From Linyphia triangularis (Eukaryota; Arthropoda; Arachnida; Araneae; Linyphiidae), in NCBI GenBank assembly GCA_963978545.1, contig OZ021732.1:63588714-63652713 (forward strand): a stretch of DNA of 64,000 nucleotides. Direction: 5' to 3'. How positions within the stretch are numbered: position 1 is the first letter of the stretch; each line of letters opens with the position of its first letter. A program made the translations under genes and the position numbers. The notes under the pieces were generated by a model. That model worked only from the letters and a program-made list of their open reading frames with translations. It was not told the DNA's origin and did no database searches. Of the stretch, positions 24,255 through 35,813 are shown piece after piece.

Positions 24255-25690
24255 ATGTTCAATCTTGAATAGGTAAAGGGCAAAGTTTCTCAATTGGTCT
24301 GATAAGTTCGCCATTTTGAGTTTTTACCCTAACGACACGAACCTGGTTGTCCTTTCCAGGGAATGTTTTGGAAATTTTAACCAACTTCCATTGAAGTGGA
24401 GGGAGGTTCTCGTTTCTGATCAAAACCAGATCTCCAACATCCAGATTCTTTCGTTAGGGCTCGGCTTGCTCCACAGAAGTTCGTTCCACAATCGCAAAAG
24501 ATCTCAGAAGGCTTACCCCTGCTTGCTACAAATCTCTTCAAACAAGCGATGAATGCAGTGGTTGTTAAATCACTCACAACTTCGAGATGAACTGCCTTAG
24601 TTGCGAGGCACACGAAGACACAGATGTATCACTTTGTGGTCCGACTTCCTCTTCCTTTGGAACTTCGGATAAGAAACGGTCCAGCGAAGTCAAGACCAGT
24701 TCTTTGAAAAACTGTTAAAGGACTAACTCTGGACTCGGGAAGATTTCCCATGATTTGCTTAGCAAGCCTTGGCCGATTCCTGAAACATGGAACGCATCTT
24801 CTTACAACTTTTCTGACAGCATCTCTGGCGGAAAGAACCCAAAAATGTTCTCTCATTGCTGCTTGAAGAAGTTCTGGACCAGCGTGGAGCATTTTTAGAT
24901 GGTAGTGATTGATGATCAAATCTACGACGTGATCACTTTTCGGAAGTAGAAGAGGATGCTTCTTCTCTTCTGGAACCCTTGCATTTTCCAACCTGCCGCC
25001 CACTCGAAAAAGTTCAGAATCATCGATGAATGGTGTTAAAGAGAGAATTCTGTTGCTTGAAGGAAGTTGTTTTCCGGCGGTAAGACATGAGATTTCTGAG
25101 CAGAAATGAGCTTGTTGTACAATTTTTACGATAATCTTTTCTGAATCATTCAACTCTTCGGTCGTCAAAGATGTCTTCCTTTTTCTCTCAGCTGACAGAG
25201 AACAGTTTCTGCGAAATCTAAGACACCATGAAAGAATTCTTTTCAATTTATTCCACGAGGAATATTTATGAAAAATCTCTATTTTGAATATTTCACTGAC
25301 AGTTTGTAACATGGTAATCTTAGTTTGTTTCTTCTCCTCTTTTGACATCTCATCTTTAAGAAGATGATCCTGTTCTACCTGTGCAGTGGGTAGAGAAGGA
25401 TCTTTCAACCACGTCGGACCATTGAACCACAAGTCAGCGTTAACGAATTTTGATGGTGTTATACCTCTTGTGCCACAATCTGCAGGATTATCGAGTCCAC
25501 TCGCAAAGTTCCACTGAACATCAGGAACTAGTTCTTGAATTTGTGACACTCGATTTGCAACGAATGGTTGCCATCGTCTGGGCTCTGAAGTTATCCATGC
25601 AAGTGTGATTTTGGAATCGGACCACGCATATTTTCTCTTAATAGGAATGTCTAAAGACGGTAGAGTAGAATGTAATAAGTTCGAGAGCAA
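24255..25690 (-). pseudogene. BEL RNase H end and integrase
   Basis: From 25690 the minus strand encodes the end of RNase H (WSDSKITLAWI, EPRRWQPFVANRV). The integrase follows: a zinc-binding H-H-C-C region (HPLLLPKSDHVVDLIINHYH ... RRCVPCFRNRP), then the core with the first aspartate in TGLDFAGPF. After an in-frame stop at 24629 it continues CLATKAVHLEVVSDLTTTAF and CDCGTNF, the second catalytic aspartate. A frameshift after about 24470 breaks the last part; the family-typical C-terminal PIEKLCPLP is still readable at about 24260-24290. Confidence 0.85.
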
Positions 25691-25705
25691 AAGAGCAGAA
25701 CAAAG

Positions 25706-26122
25706 TTAAAACCTAGGAAGAGATTGTACCTTGAGAGGTGCCACACATGTTTTAGATGTCAGAAGAATGACTCGAACAGAATCAAAGGAAATGCAGCTTA
25801 CATCTTTTTCAGAAGCGTCGCAGAAGGCATGCACTTCAATTTCAGCATGAGGTTGCAATACGTATCTCGGAAATTTGACTTGTTCGATAACATGAAGTTC
25901 TTCCAGAATTGACCTCCACCTTACGCAAAATTCGTCTGGAAGCGGTTGATCCCAAGTGAACTTATGCATCCACAACTCTTGAAGAACGAACTTCATAAAT
26001 ATCACGCATGGTGACAAGAGTCCTAAAGGGTCGAACACACGAGCTATTTGAGAGAGAACTTCACGTTTGGTATAAATAGCCTTTATCTCAACTGGAGAAA
26101 CAGCAAATTGAAACACATCCAA
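25706..26122 (-). pseudogene. BEL pol segment after RT (Pao A17 / RNase H region)
   Basis: The minus strand reads YTKREVLSQIARVFDPLGLL, a hallmark of BEL/Pao pol following the RT palm, then FCDASEKD. It is in frame with the RT segment above and the integrase segment below, separated from each by a single stop (26150 and 25706). Confidence 0.8.
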
Positions 26123-26149
26123 TTTGGGACACCATTTGATCCCCAGTAC

Positions 26150-26640
26150 CTAGCAGTCATTGTCAGCATCCAGGTGAACTAAATCGTTTTCTTTAGTATC
26201 GATAGAAATTTCCCGAAATATGGAGGGATCATTTGAATGCCATTTACCAAGATGGAAACCCCCTTGTTTCATCATTGATTGAAGTTCGTTTACAAGCAGA
26301 ATAGCTTCCTCCCTAGTTGAGGCTCCACTAAGAAGATCATCTATGTAAAAATGTCTAAATGTTGCACTTGATGCGGCTGTGTATTTATCTTTTTCGTCTA
26401 GTGCAAATTGGCGTAAGGTTCTTGTTGAAAGAAATGTAGCGCAAGCAGTCCCGTATGTGACAGTGACAAGACGATATTCTTCGATTTCATCGTCGAGCGA
26501 ATTTAGCCAAAGGATACGCTGCCAATCAGTATCTTCGTCATGAACTCCGATTTGGCGAAACATCTTTTCTGCATCTGCGCTGACAGCTACTTGAAACATT
26601 CTAAATTGTATCAGAATAGGGTACAGTTCATGTTGTACTC
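26150..26640 (-). pseudogene. BEL reverse transcriptase palm
   Basis: The minus strand encodes MFQVAVSADAEKMFRQIGVH, then YGTACATFLSTRTLRQFA and FYIDDLLSGAS, which contains the catalytic YIDD box. It is out of frame with the protease segment upstream (a frameshift lies near 26645) and is closed by a stop at 26150. Confidence 0.88.
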
Positions 26641-26649
26641 GATAGCCAA

Positions 26650-27948
26650 CTATGATAAAGTCATTGAGTGAATGTCCTGACGACGTCTTACTATAGATCC
26701 ATCGAACACAACTCTCAATTTAGTAGTGCTACTAGATTCTCTTAAAACAGCATGGTGAGGCAGATAGTAAGCGTTTTTTCTGTTATACTCAGATTTGGGA
26801 ACAGCTACCATGTGATTTAACTTTAAATATTCGGTCATAAATTTCCTATATTGATTGTATTTTTCTAAGTCAGAACTGAGATGACGTTCCACACTAACCA
26901 ATCTACGAAGGGCTGCTTGTCTAGATTGACTTAACCTCGTTGGTGAGCAATGAAATGGTAACCTAACAGTGTACCTGCCATCATCATTTCTAGAATGTGT
27001 CTCTCTGAAATGCTCTTCACATGACCTTTCTAAAGAAGTTAGTGGTTTTACACAAGGAACAGAATCTAATTCCCAGAACTTGTTAATTAGCTTATCGGAC
27101 ACTAATTGAATGTTATTTACATGCCGAAGAGTTTGACTCCCAGAAGCGGCTTTACCACCTATCACCCAATCAAGTTCTGAACGTATTGCGAATGGCCTAT
27201 CTTCACCCATTGACAGTGTCTGACCTCTCAGTAATGGTAGTGTGAGATCAACTCCAAGAAGTATATCGATTGGACTACTTTTATAAAACGTTGGATCAGC
27301 AAGAGTGAGATCCCCAAAGATTTCAGAATAAGAAGAATCTAAATTGTAGTGTAGAAGCATGCCCACAATTTTGTTTACCACATACACGGAAGCTGTATGT
27401 GAACACTGAGAAGCAAAATGAGAAGTGAACTGGATCTGAGAAATCCCATTTGTTCTAGTGTCTGACGCGCCCAAACAAGAAATACGAACATTAGTTTTTT
27501 GTTTACTTAACCCAAGTTTTTCAATGCACTCATTTGTAATCAATGAAGCCTGGCTACCACTATCTAGTAAACACCTGCACGTTTGAAAATTACCCCATAT
27601 ATCTCTTACACGAATTATGGCTGTGCTTAGAAGAATTTGAACTCCAGGGCCAACATTTGATAGACAGGATGTAATACCCACCATTCTTGAATTGTCAGAT
27701 AGTTCATCGGAACCATTCTTATCCTATGCAGAAATAGGTGTAAAAATAGGAGCAGTTATTGAAAGTTCACTGAGATTTGACGCACTACTTGTGTTCTGCT
27801 TAATTCTAGCATTGAATGTTTCGAAATGGAGTAAAGTATGATGAGGTTTTTTGCACGTACGACATATAAACTTACTCTTACAAGTTCTGCTTCCAAGAAA
27901 TTGAGCCAAGCAGTTATAACACACATTATTAGATTTAACAAATTCCAT
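26650..27948 (-). pseudogene. BEL zinc knuckle and aspartic protease to start of RT
   Basis: At 27948-27724, CYNCLAQFLGSRTCKSKFIC gives a CCHC-like knuckle followed by a second cysteine/histidine cluster (CRTCKKPHH). After an in-frame stop at 27724 the frame goes on with the retroviral-type protease: CLLDSGSQASLI holds the D-S-G active site (Asp at about residue 41 of this segment). The sequence then runs through the linker to the start of RT (KLRVVFDGS). Confidence 0.85.
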
Positions 27949-28008
27949 ACGCTTCTGAACAGGTAATTTTGTAAATGATTCGCATCTACCTAAAGTATGG
28001 TCATTTTG

Positions 28009-28962
28009 TCAGAGAGGACACTGTGACTGTATATTGGAAGCAACTAAAATCACCTTTTTTTGAAAGTTTCTCTTTGCATTTTGATTTCCTGTCATAATAG
28101 ACCTTGCATGAGTTGAAAGAAATTTAAGCAAATCTTCCAGTTTTGGTACCTCATCATCGGAAAGTGTTCTCTCGAACCAAGTCCTGGTATTAGGATCCAA
28201 TTTGAATAACACAAAAAACATAAGAAATGTATCCGCAGTTCGATCTACTTTGAACTCCAGTGACTCTAAAGTTCTCACAAATTCTTTAGTAGAATCTACA
28301 AAATTTAGCATTTGAGTGTACGACTCATTGTTTAAGGGTGACATATTCATGAATTTTTTCATTAAAGAGGATAGTATCTCACGCTTATTAAAATATCTTT
28401 CAGTTAACAAGTACCAAGCGATTTGGAAATTACTATCTGTGATAGGTAATGAATGAACAATTTTTTGAGCGTCCCCCTTCAAAACGCCTTTTAAATATTG
28501 TAATTTTTGAGCAGCTGACAAATTTGAATTTTCCGAAACAGCAGCGCGAAAAAAATCGGAAAAAGTTAGCCAGTCCTCAACAACACCTGAAAATGTCGGT
28601 AAAGTTAAAGTTGGAAGTTCCACATCAGCAAAATCAGGGTTTTTTGGACTTGTTTCCCTTTGTGTTAGATCAATTTCAGAAATTTTGTGTATGTTTCCCC
28701 CAAGTAACGCCAACATTTCTTCCAGAATGTCCAAAGAATCATCTCTCTCAATTGAAAATGCATCAATTTCATCATCTTTACATGAACTTATTAAAGATGT
28801 GAAAATCGCGCCTAACTCTCCCTTTATACTTAGGAAACGATTCCGTCTCGCTTCCAATTGCGCCAAAGTCAAAGTTAGTAGATCTCCACCTGTTTTAGAT
28901 TTTAATCGAGTAATTGAAGATTTTATGCTCTTTTTCTGATTGAGAAGCGTTTTCAAATCCAT
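28009..28962 (-). pseudogene. BEL gag (DUF1759-like capsid region)
   Basis: 317 codons from the start at 28962. A coiled-coil-like N-terminal part is followed by LPTLTLPTFSGVVEDWLTFS and QKLQYLKGVLKGDA, the conserved core of BEL/Pao gag. The frame is stopped once at 28009 (QCPL then stop) and continues in frame into the zinc knuckle, so one nonsense change separates gag from pol. The start lies about 425 bp inside the 5' LTR segment. Confidence 0.88.
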
Positions 28963-29388
28963 AGCTCAGCAAAAAGAAGCAACTCACTCAATGAAAAAAG
29001 AAAGAAAAGAGAACTCCAAATGACTGACTCATTCCAATATAAACAAAACCATAGAGTAAGAGAGAATAGAAAGAAGAAAAAAAACGAGATGGCAAGTGCA
29101 CAGGTTTATCATAAATTAAGGATCACGAACAGATAGTCAACTGATTGCTTAATTTGGCGATCTCAATTTAAGTTAGAATGTTTCGCTTTTAGAATGTTTC
29201 ATATTAAGACTGCAATTTTCATAATCTCGAAAAAGCAGAAATAATTATATCTTAAGAATGTTTCACAATGTACCATAGAAAAGTGTTCGGAAAGAACATC
29301 ACACAGCCAAAACTCACGACGAAACAGAACTAGAATTTTGAACGTTACACAAAGCGCAAGAGAATTCAAAAGTTTCACAGCATAGAAA

Positions 29389-29410
29389 CTCCGGCTCGAT
29401 GGACCAAAAA
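29389..29410 (-). other. BEL primer-binding-like motif
   Basis: The minus strand reads tttggtccatcgagccgg, a motif typically found next to the 5' LTR of BEL/Pao elements. It lies 76 bp beyond the end of the 166-bp LTR repeat, suggesting that the true 5' LTR runs to about 29411. Confidence 0.5.
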
Positions 29411-29486
29411 ATGTTTGTACATAATTAACTCGTTCTGTTTCGTATGGTACTCATGACAAGACAGTAAAGAATTATGTACAGGTTTC

Positions 29487-29652
29487 TGGTACATTTTATT
29501 TGAACCGTCATCTCAGCTTGAAAGGTACGTGGTAGAAAGAAAGTTCACATGGCTACTCTCTACAGACTGTTACATTCAAGTAGAAAGAAAAAATATAAAC
29601 ACCATTGCGTATAGCGCCATCTAGTGGACTGTATGATGAATATTACTGAACA
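29487..29652 (-). repeat. BEL 5' LTR (shared 166-bp segment)
   Basis: Direct repeat of 23901-24066, TG...CA-bounded on the minus strand, with AATAAA near its end. Confidence 0.85.
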
Positions 29653-30734
29653 CTGCAATAAACTATTTTTTATATATTAAGTGATTTTTTTTCTTGTTAT
29701 TAATACTAAAAAACATGTGGTAAACTAATATATATGTATAAAACTTTTTTTGCTTATAACCTAGTTATTTTTTAACAACTAACTCTACTCTTTTCCCCCG
29801 CGTTTTACTTTAAAATGTACTTAAGAATCACTTCAATAAATAGCCTTAATTATTAAATTATATCTTCAGTAATTTATAAATAATATGCAAATATTTAACT
29901 CAGAAAAGTAAATATTTAAATTAAAATATTTTATTTACTTTTCAGATCTATTTAAATTTGCCACTACAATGTTGTAACGAAACTACGATAGCCAGTTCGG
30001 CCTATGATCTAGTCGGGTTCGTCTGCACTTGGCTATCAGAAAGCGAAACTGCTAAGATGCATCCCAAGATGCATTGCGCAGGCTGCTTCTTTTGTGAGCT
30101 ACTGCGCATGAACCGGGGCTTCTCCTTACCCCCCTCTTTCCTCCTTGCTGTCCTGCGTGGCAGTACTCGAGGGGCATGTGACATCATACGACCGGTAATT
30201 CGTTAAGCCGCCAACCAAAATCACTCCGAAATCAGCTCTTTTCACCGCGATTTCACCGAAATTCGATCATTAAGAGCCATTAATAAATAAAAACTGCAAT
30301 TTTAACTAAGTAAAAATATATTTCAGAATGTCTAAAATCCATTTAGAACGTCTGTTTAATGATTTACTCAATTGAAACTTGATTATTTACAGTTTTATTG
30401 CAATACAGTCACAAATTCCCATTGAATCCTGTGCTTTACAAGCCAGCTTTCTACCAACCAAAATGTCTAAAAACCGGTTTTTTTCCCCTCCGGAGTTGCT
30501 TTGTTGGTAAACATGGGCATCGCCTGTAGCGACATCTAGCGGAACTCTTTTTGTAACCCCTTCTGAGCAGGTCATATTCAGATTGCTTGTAACCTCGCCT
30601 CCTAACGGATGCAATGTTTTTCTCTCTTAATAACTTTTAACTTAATTTCTTTATGTCTTTTCTATGTTCATAATACACGATGTTTGCTGTTATATCTGTG
30701 TCTGTCTGTGCGGTGTACTACTGCTAAGCAATAT
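29653..30734. other. Non-coding with a GC-rich island at 29960-30215
   Basis: AT-rich sequence surrounds a sharply GC-richer block (gcgcaggctgcttc, gcgcatgaaccgg, paired gatgcat words) with open frames on both strands but no domain. A second moderately GC-rich patch at 30440-30610 contains gcgacatctagcgg, a word common in transposon ends. It could be a promoter or an unclassified repeat. Confidence 0.35.
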
Positions 30735-31200
30735 TCTAATAGATTTATTATAAGCATCCCGTTTTAAACGCCAAACACTTACTTCGTCAACAGATATTTG
30801 AAATAAAGATTCATCTCTGAATAAAACACTTTTCCATCCTTGTTGCCCCAGATGAGCTTCTTTTTACACCAGGAGAGTCGTGCACGTCTCTGCTTCATGT
30901 TCATCTTTGGTTTTACATTGGGGACCCGGAATTGAAACTCAAATTTAAACAAACGCCTAAGTGTAGTTCACTTTAGAACGACAACTCCAGATTCTTTCCA
31001 ACACTTCTTGATGTAAAAAAGTTTTATATCGATTATTTTGGACGATTCGTTTTAATTTCTGTTCATCTCTGGCACTTGATACAAACTTTTTACCACATTT
31101 ACTTTGATTACCTTTTAGTTGGCCAGTTCTTCTATAATCAAAACTTAGAATGTGAAATATTCATTTGATCTGAAATAAACTGCTGTTTCTTTCCAACTTT
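30735..31200 (-). pseudogene. Tc1-like transposase relic, C-terminal part
   Basis: The minus strand gives, in broken frames, an HTH-type stretch (TGQLKGNQSKCGKKF), KPKMNMKQRRARLSW, and VLFRDESLFQISVDEVSVW, which contains the first catalytic aspartate in RDES and the start of the DDE core of Tc1-like transposases. Several frameshifts are present. Its N-terminus lies 29 kb away at 60419-60462, beyond the nested insertions. Confidence 0.7.
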
Positions 31201-31449
31201 AAACAATGGTTTAAAAAAAAAAAAATTATTAAATAATAATTATAAAAAAAAATTATATCGATATATACAGGGTGTCACAAAAGGTCATGTCCAAACGGCA
31301 CACATGGTTGTGTCAGGTCATGAGGAAGCAGAATTACATAGGAAAGGGGGGTCAGAAACGCGATTGTAATCCGCTAGAGGGCAATAAGCGCTAGCAGAAC
31401 AAAGCGCGGGCAGTCGGATTAATCGAAGCGCGGACGTTGCAGAGAAAGG

Positions 31450-31458
31450 ATGAACCAG
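31450..31458 (+). CDS. Start codon and codons 2-3 of the M transposase, cut off by F
   Basis: ATG AAC CAG at 31450-31458 ends exactly at the left end of F. Across F the frame resumes with TAC AGC AAT at 42919. Removing F and one AG copy would leave a continuous frame, so F landed in the fourth codon. Confidence 0.6.
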
Positions 31459-31611
31459 CCCAGATAGCATTTTATCCTTTTAAAACCCTTGTCTAAACCT
31501 CTCAAGCGAAAAGGGAGTAAGGTTCAGATGACAAGGGAGTAACCATCATAAAACCTTGAAGAAAGGGTCCTAGTCTCCAGACGTCAAGCTTTTGGTAACC
31601 ATTTCATGACC

Positions 31612-31832
31612 CCCCTTGCCACAAGACTTTCGCCGTAAAGGGTATGTAAATCTTTTCGGGATGGGCTTGCCACAAGGTTTTCACCGTAAAGGGTGTGTAA
31701 ACCTTTTCGTGATAAGCCTGCCACACGGTTTTTGCCGTAAGGGTTGTATAAGCCTTTTCATAATAGGCTTGCCAAAAGGTTTTCACTGTAAAGGGTGTGT
31801 AAACCTTTTCACTCTGAGGTTCCCACCCTGTA
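31612..31832. repeat. Minisatellite of about 60 bp, four units, near the left end of F
   Basis: Repeated words ttgccacaagg, ttttcaccgtaaagggt and gtgtgtaaaccttttc recur about every 60 bp (near 31615, 31670, 31730 and 31788). Subterminal tandem repeats of this kind often serve as transposase-binding arrays; that role is an inference. Open frames of 60-83 codons on both strands are repeat artefacts. Confidence 0.8.
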
Positions 31833-31859
31833 GATATAGGAAAGGTTGCAAAAACTTTC

Positions 31860-32579
31860 CTTTATAAAGTATCATTTATCTTTTGTGTTCAAAAAGAAAC
31901 ACTTAATTGGGAGAGTTTCAATATTGTCGGAAAATGCTTTAAATTTAGTGGCTAATGAAAAATTAATATTTATTCTATAGGAATTTAATTACAATTTGCC
32001 TTTAATGGTATCAATCATAACCCAATTTATTGATAAATTTTAATTTATTTGCTAGGTAGAACTTACTAGAATAATAAACATAATTTACTTTTTTTTGTAA
32101 AGAATTTTAAAAAAAATAAAGATTCAAAATTCAATAAAAAATTATGTATATATTATTAAAAAAATGCATTGAGATCTTAGTAGGTTGCGTTAGACAATTT
32201 AAATTGCATTAAAATTTGTTTTAAAGGGTTAATCCAAGCTACTTATAGTTTTATTATTAGAAACATATACAACTAAAAATGCATTTTTACTGATAATTCT
32301 TTTTTAGATAATTCTTTATTTTGAAGTAAACAAACACAAATGAGTTGCTTTTTCATTTTATACAAAGAATATAATTTAAACATGATTTTAAATATATACT
32401 ACAAATATTTCTTCATTTATTTGCTGCATCTGACAAGAAGTTTCAGGAAGATTCTTGAGGAAAACTAAAGGGAATCCCATTCATTTCTATCTGAAAAAAA
32501 TAAACAAATTTAAAATCTATAATAATAAAACAAGCTGTGTGTCTGTCTGTTTGTGGATCTGTTATAGAAACCTACTTAA
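31860..32579. other. Non-coding inside F
   Basis: AT-rich, nothing recognised. The sequence ctgtgtgtctgtctgtttgt just before 32560 leads into the tandem array. Confidence 0.4.
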
Positions 32580-33480
32580 AATTGGAGTAGAGCTCTGAAA
32601 TTTTCAACACAAGAAGTTTTGACCTTCTAATTTTATGAATGTCAAACAGAATGTAAAATTTTAATTAGTTCTTTTTTAATTAATATTTTAACTAACTTTT
32701 ATTTTACAAAGTGACTTCAAATAGAGATACAGCTCTGAAATTTTCAACATAAGTAATTTTGGCCTTCTTATTGAACTATTGAAAAAAAGAATTTTAAATT
32801 TGTTGTTAGTTTTTTCTTTAATTAATTAATAAATATTTTACAAAACGGTTTCTAATAGAGCTACAGCTCTGAAATTTTCAACATAAGTAGATTTAGCCTT
32901 CTAATTGGACTTTTAAAAAACGGAATTTTAAATTTTTATTTAGTTCTTTTTAATTAATTAATAACTATTCTACAAAATGATATCCAATATTGCTACAGCT
33001 CTGAAATTTTCAACATAAGTAGTTTTGCCTTTTATTTGGCCTTTTTTCGAAAAACAGAGTTTCAAATTTTTATTTAGTTCCTTTTTAATTATTTTTTTTT
33101 TTAATTTATTAATATATATTTAACAAAACGATGTCTAATAGAGATGCAGCTCTGAAATTTTCAACATAAGTAGTTGTGCCCTCCTAATTGGACGTTTGAA
33201 AAACAGAATTTTACATTTTTATTTAGTTCTTTTTTAATTAATTAAAAAATATTTTACAAAACGATTTCCATTTGGGCTACAGTTCTGAAATTTTCAATAC
33301 AAGTAGTTTTGGCATTCTAATTGGACTATTGACAAACAGAATGTTAAAATTTTAATTTGATTTTCGAAGGATTCTTTGAATTATTATTTTTTTTTTTTAA
33401 CAAAAAGCGACTTCTAATAGGCCTAGAGCTTTGAAAGTTTCAACATAAATAGTTTTGGCTTTCTAATTTTGCTTTCCACA
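32580..33480 (+). repeat. Array of the ~140-bp tandem repeat, seven units
   Basis: The word gctctgaaattttcaaca (with variants) occurs at 32592, 32732, 32866, 32998, 33149, 33282 and 33428, giving spacings of 140, 134, 132, 151, 133 and 146 bp. Each unit also holds aagtagttttggccttcta and ttaattaatta. It is the same family as 6785-7215, in the opposite orientation. Confidence 0.85.
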
Positions 33481-33520
33481 AATACGTGTTAAAATAATCT
33501 TAACCCCCTGAAACCTACAG

Positions 33521-33558
33521 CGCCCGAGAACTATTTGTTCTGCAGAGGTTCTCGGGCG
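33521..33558. other. GC-rich perfect hairpin
   Basis: Stem CGCCCGAGAAC (33521-33531) pairs perfectly with GTTCTCGGGCG (33548-33558) over a 16-nt loop. It is followed by ggtttcgggcg and a G-rich run, in an otherwise AT-rich region just past the tandem array. Confidence 0.7.
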
Positions 33559-35240
33559 GTTTCGGGCGTTTTGCGATCTTCGAGGTTTGGGGGGTCTGGT
33601 CAGCTTCCTCACCTCCTGTGGTATTGATTTATAGGGGGCAGTTCACTCCTGTCAACTCCGAGAAGCAGAGTCTTGTGGCGAATTTTTTCTTCTTTCTTTT
33701 GCATGGGACATTTAGTAGAAACTCCTTCAGCGCGGAAACTTTTACTAGAGAATTGCCAAGTTTTACAAAATAATTTGCGTTTTGGTTAGCAAAACTTTAA
33801 ATATATATGAAATAAACCATGCTATTGATATTGTTAAATAAAATTATAATATTTAGCTAAACTTCTTGAAGAAATTAATTATTTCGTCAAGACAGATCCC
33901 TCTATAAATTGTTTTAGTCGCATACAGCTGCGAACTCAAATATTTGTGAATTTTTGACTCATTTTCAAATGACGTTATTCTTTTTTTTTTCTTTTTTCTT
34001 TTTTTTCTCGAGACATAAATATATAACCCATGAAAACAAAGTTTTAAATATTAATCCTTTATATACATCGCCAATTTTTATATTCATTAACACAGCGCCG
34101 ATTCTGTTAACAGCGTGTGCTTGGTGCTTGTATCTAATTTTAAATATCAAACACATTTATATCAGCAAAATGTGCGCAAACTACGTTTCAAAATGTATTT
34201 ATTAGAAATGAACGTGCATTTATGCATTCACATCCAAACATCTTTTTTTTTTTTATTTTGATTAAAACAATTTTATTATTTATTTATTTAAAAAAAAATT
34301 GGCAATATCAAAGAGTTTCAACAATGATCGGCTTACTGCTATTTTAGCGCGATTGGATGAAGGCAAGTTAGTTTATTAGTATTCCGTATAAGCAACTTTT
34401 TAGTGACAATAACAGCCCCAAAATGTGAAAGAATGTATTGCCATCAACATCGAATCTATCTACCAACTTTCAGCCCGCTTGGATGACGGCAAGGTGGGTT
34501 AATTAAGCATCCGCAGACTTGCACTCTATCGACACTCACACAAAATCGAAGTTAATTTAAAGAATTCAAAATACATCCTTTATTGAAACTTTAATGCCTC
34601 TAATACGTACGTTATTGAAATATTCGATTTTTCTTAGATGCTATTTTATAATTTTAGGTGAAATGAAAGTACTCCCCTCGCTCGATAAAAATTTAACACT
34701 CCCTGTTTCACCACGATTAATAATTTGGTATTGAAGATCAGAACAAATAAAGGATTCTACTTACGTAGGATTGCTTAGCCATATGAAGTCCGTGGCGTAT
34801 ACAGGGAGGAAGCTGATAGGGCTACAGCTCCCTGAAAATTGAGAAAAATTATATTTCCAAGTGTAATGTAACAATTTTTGTAAATAGTTAATACTTAATA
34901 TCCTCATTTAACTAACTTTTCGAGTCAGTCATTTTTTCAAAATAATTATAACAACGAGAAATGAACACAAAAATACAAGCACATCTATTTCATTTCAAAC
35001 TCTTCCGATTTTACATTTCTTTCTCATTTCTATATGCTGGGGTCATGACGTCCTTCAGATGGTCAGAGCAGAGAAAACTTACTGGTTCCCTGAAAGAGCA
35101 TGCGTAGACACAAAGACTTCTCCCTCCTGATACCAATAATACAAATCTGCCATAGAAAATCTGGTAAAATTTTATGAAAGAGATTTTCTTGGTTTTCAAA
35201 ACATCATCGAAGCAGATTAGGAAATATGGAAAACAAAATA
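33559..35240. other. Non-coding inside F
   Basis: No gene recognised. A pair of similar words about 150 bp apart (ttggatgaaggcaag near 34352 and ttggatgacggcaag near 34474) hints at an old short duplication. Confidence 0.4.
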
Positions 35241-35450
35241 CAGGGTTACTACAAAAGAATCATTCATTTTCAAAACCCGACTTATTCAAAAGTATTATAC
35301 TTACAAATATGATTGGTACAAGAAAACAACCGCAAAATATTTAAGTTTTATGCTCCAGGTGGTACTCAAGTTTAACCGATTTATTCAAAAGTATAATACT
35401 TTTGAATAAATCTTGTTTTGGAAATGAATGATTCTTTTGTAGTAACCCTG
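35241..35450. mobile_element. MITE with TA target duplication, 210 bp
   Basis: TIRs begin CAGGGTTACTACAAAAGAAT at both ends (35241 and, reversed, 35450). TA flanks both sides. A second inner palindrome, attcaaaagtat...atacttttgaat, lies near 35383-35410. The ends suit a non-autonomous Tc1/mariner-type element. Confidence 0.85.
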
Positions 35451-35813
35451 TAGAAAGGTTTTCTTGATGCTTTCGCAGAATGTTCTGTAGACATATTTCC
35501 GAATATACGTCACTTATTAAAAAAAAATGTATTTTACCAGTTTCAATTGAAACTTCTGAGCTTTCAACTTTGTGATCATTAACATCATATTAAGAAATTC
35601 TATGAGCAAAACAAGGTTGAACAAACTGGCACTTTTTGTCGATTCACAACAACATAAAAATTTGGTTTCGGTAGCCAACGAAATTGCCTTGTTTAGAGGA
35701 TTTAGAATACACCAATAAACAGTGTTTACATTATATCATAACAGTATTTAACATTTAATAAATTTCACTGTATACACCAGCGTTGATTTTTTAACATGTT
35801 ACTTCTTGCGTTG
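35451..35813. other. Non-coding inside F
   Basis: Nothing recognised. Confidence 0.35.

Larger units (their letters stand above)
23901..29652 (-). mobile_element. BEL/Pao LTR retrotransposon, near full-length but inactivated
   Basis: Two direct repeats of 166 bp (23901-24066 and 29487-29652) begin TGTTCAG and end ACCA on the minus strand and differ at about five positions, so the copy is not very recent. Between them, gag, zinc knuckle, protease, RT, RNase H and integrase follow in BEL/Pao order on the minus strand. I count at least five in-frame stops and at least two frameshifts. Flanks do not give a matching 5-bp duplication (gtcct on the left, ctgca on the right), so one end has been rearranged or deleted. 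The left end abuts a gypsy RT that was interrupted. Confidence 0.9.

Noticed and set aside
28449..28939. Plus-strand frames within the BEL gag
   Set aside because: Antisense shadows of gag.
29958..30206. 82-codon GC-rich frame
   Set aside because: Open frames exist on both strands and no motif or splice context supports coding; noted only as a GC-rich island.
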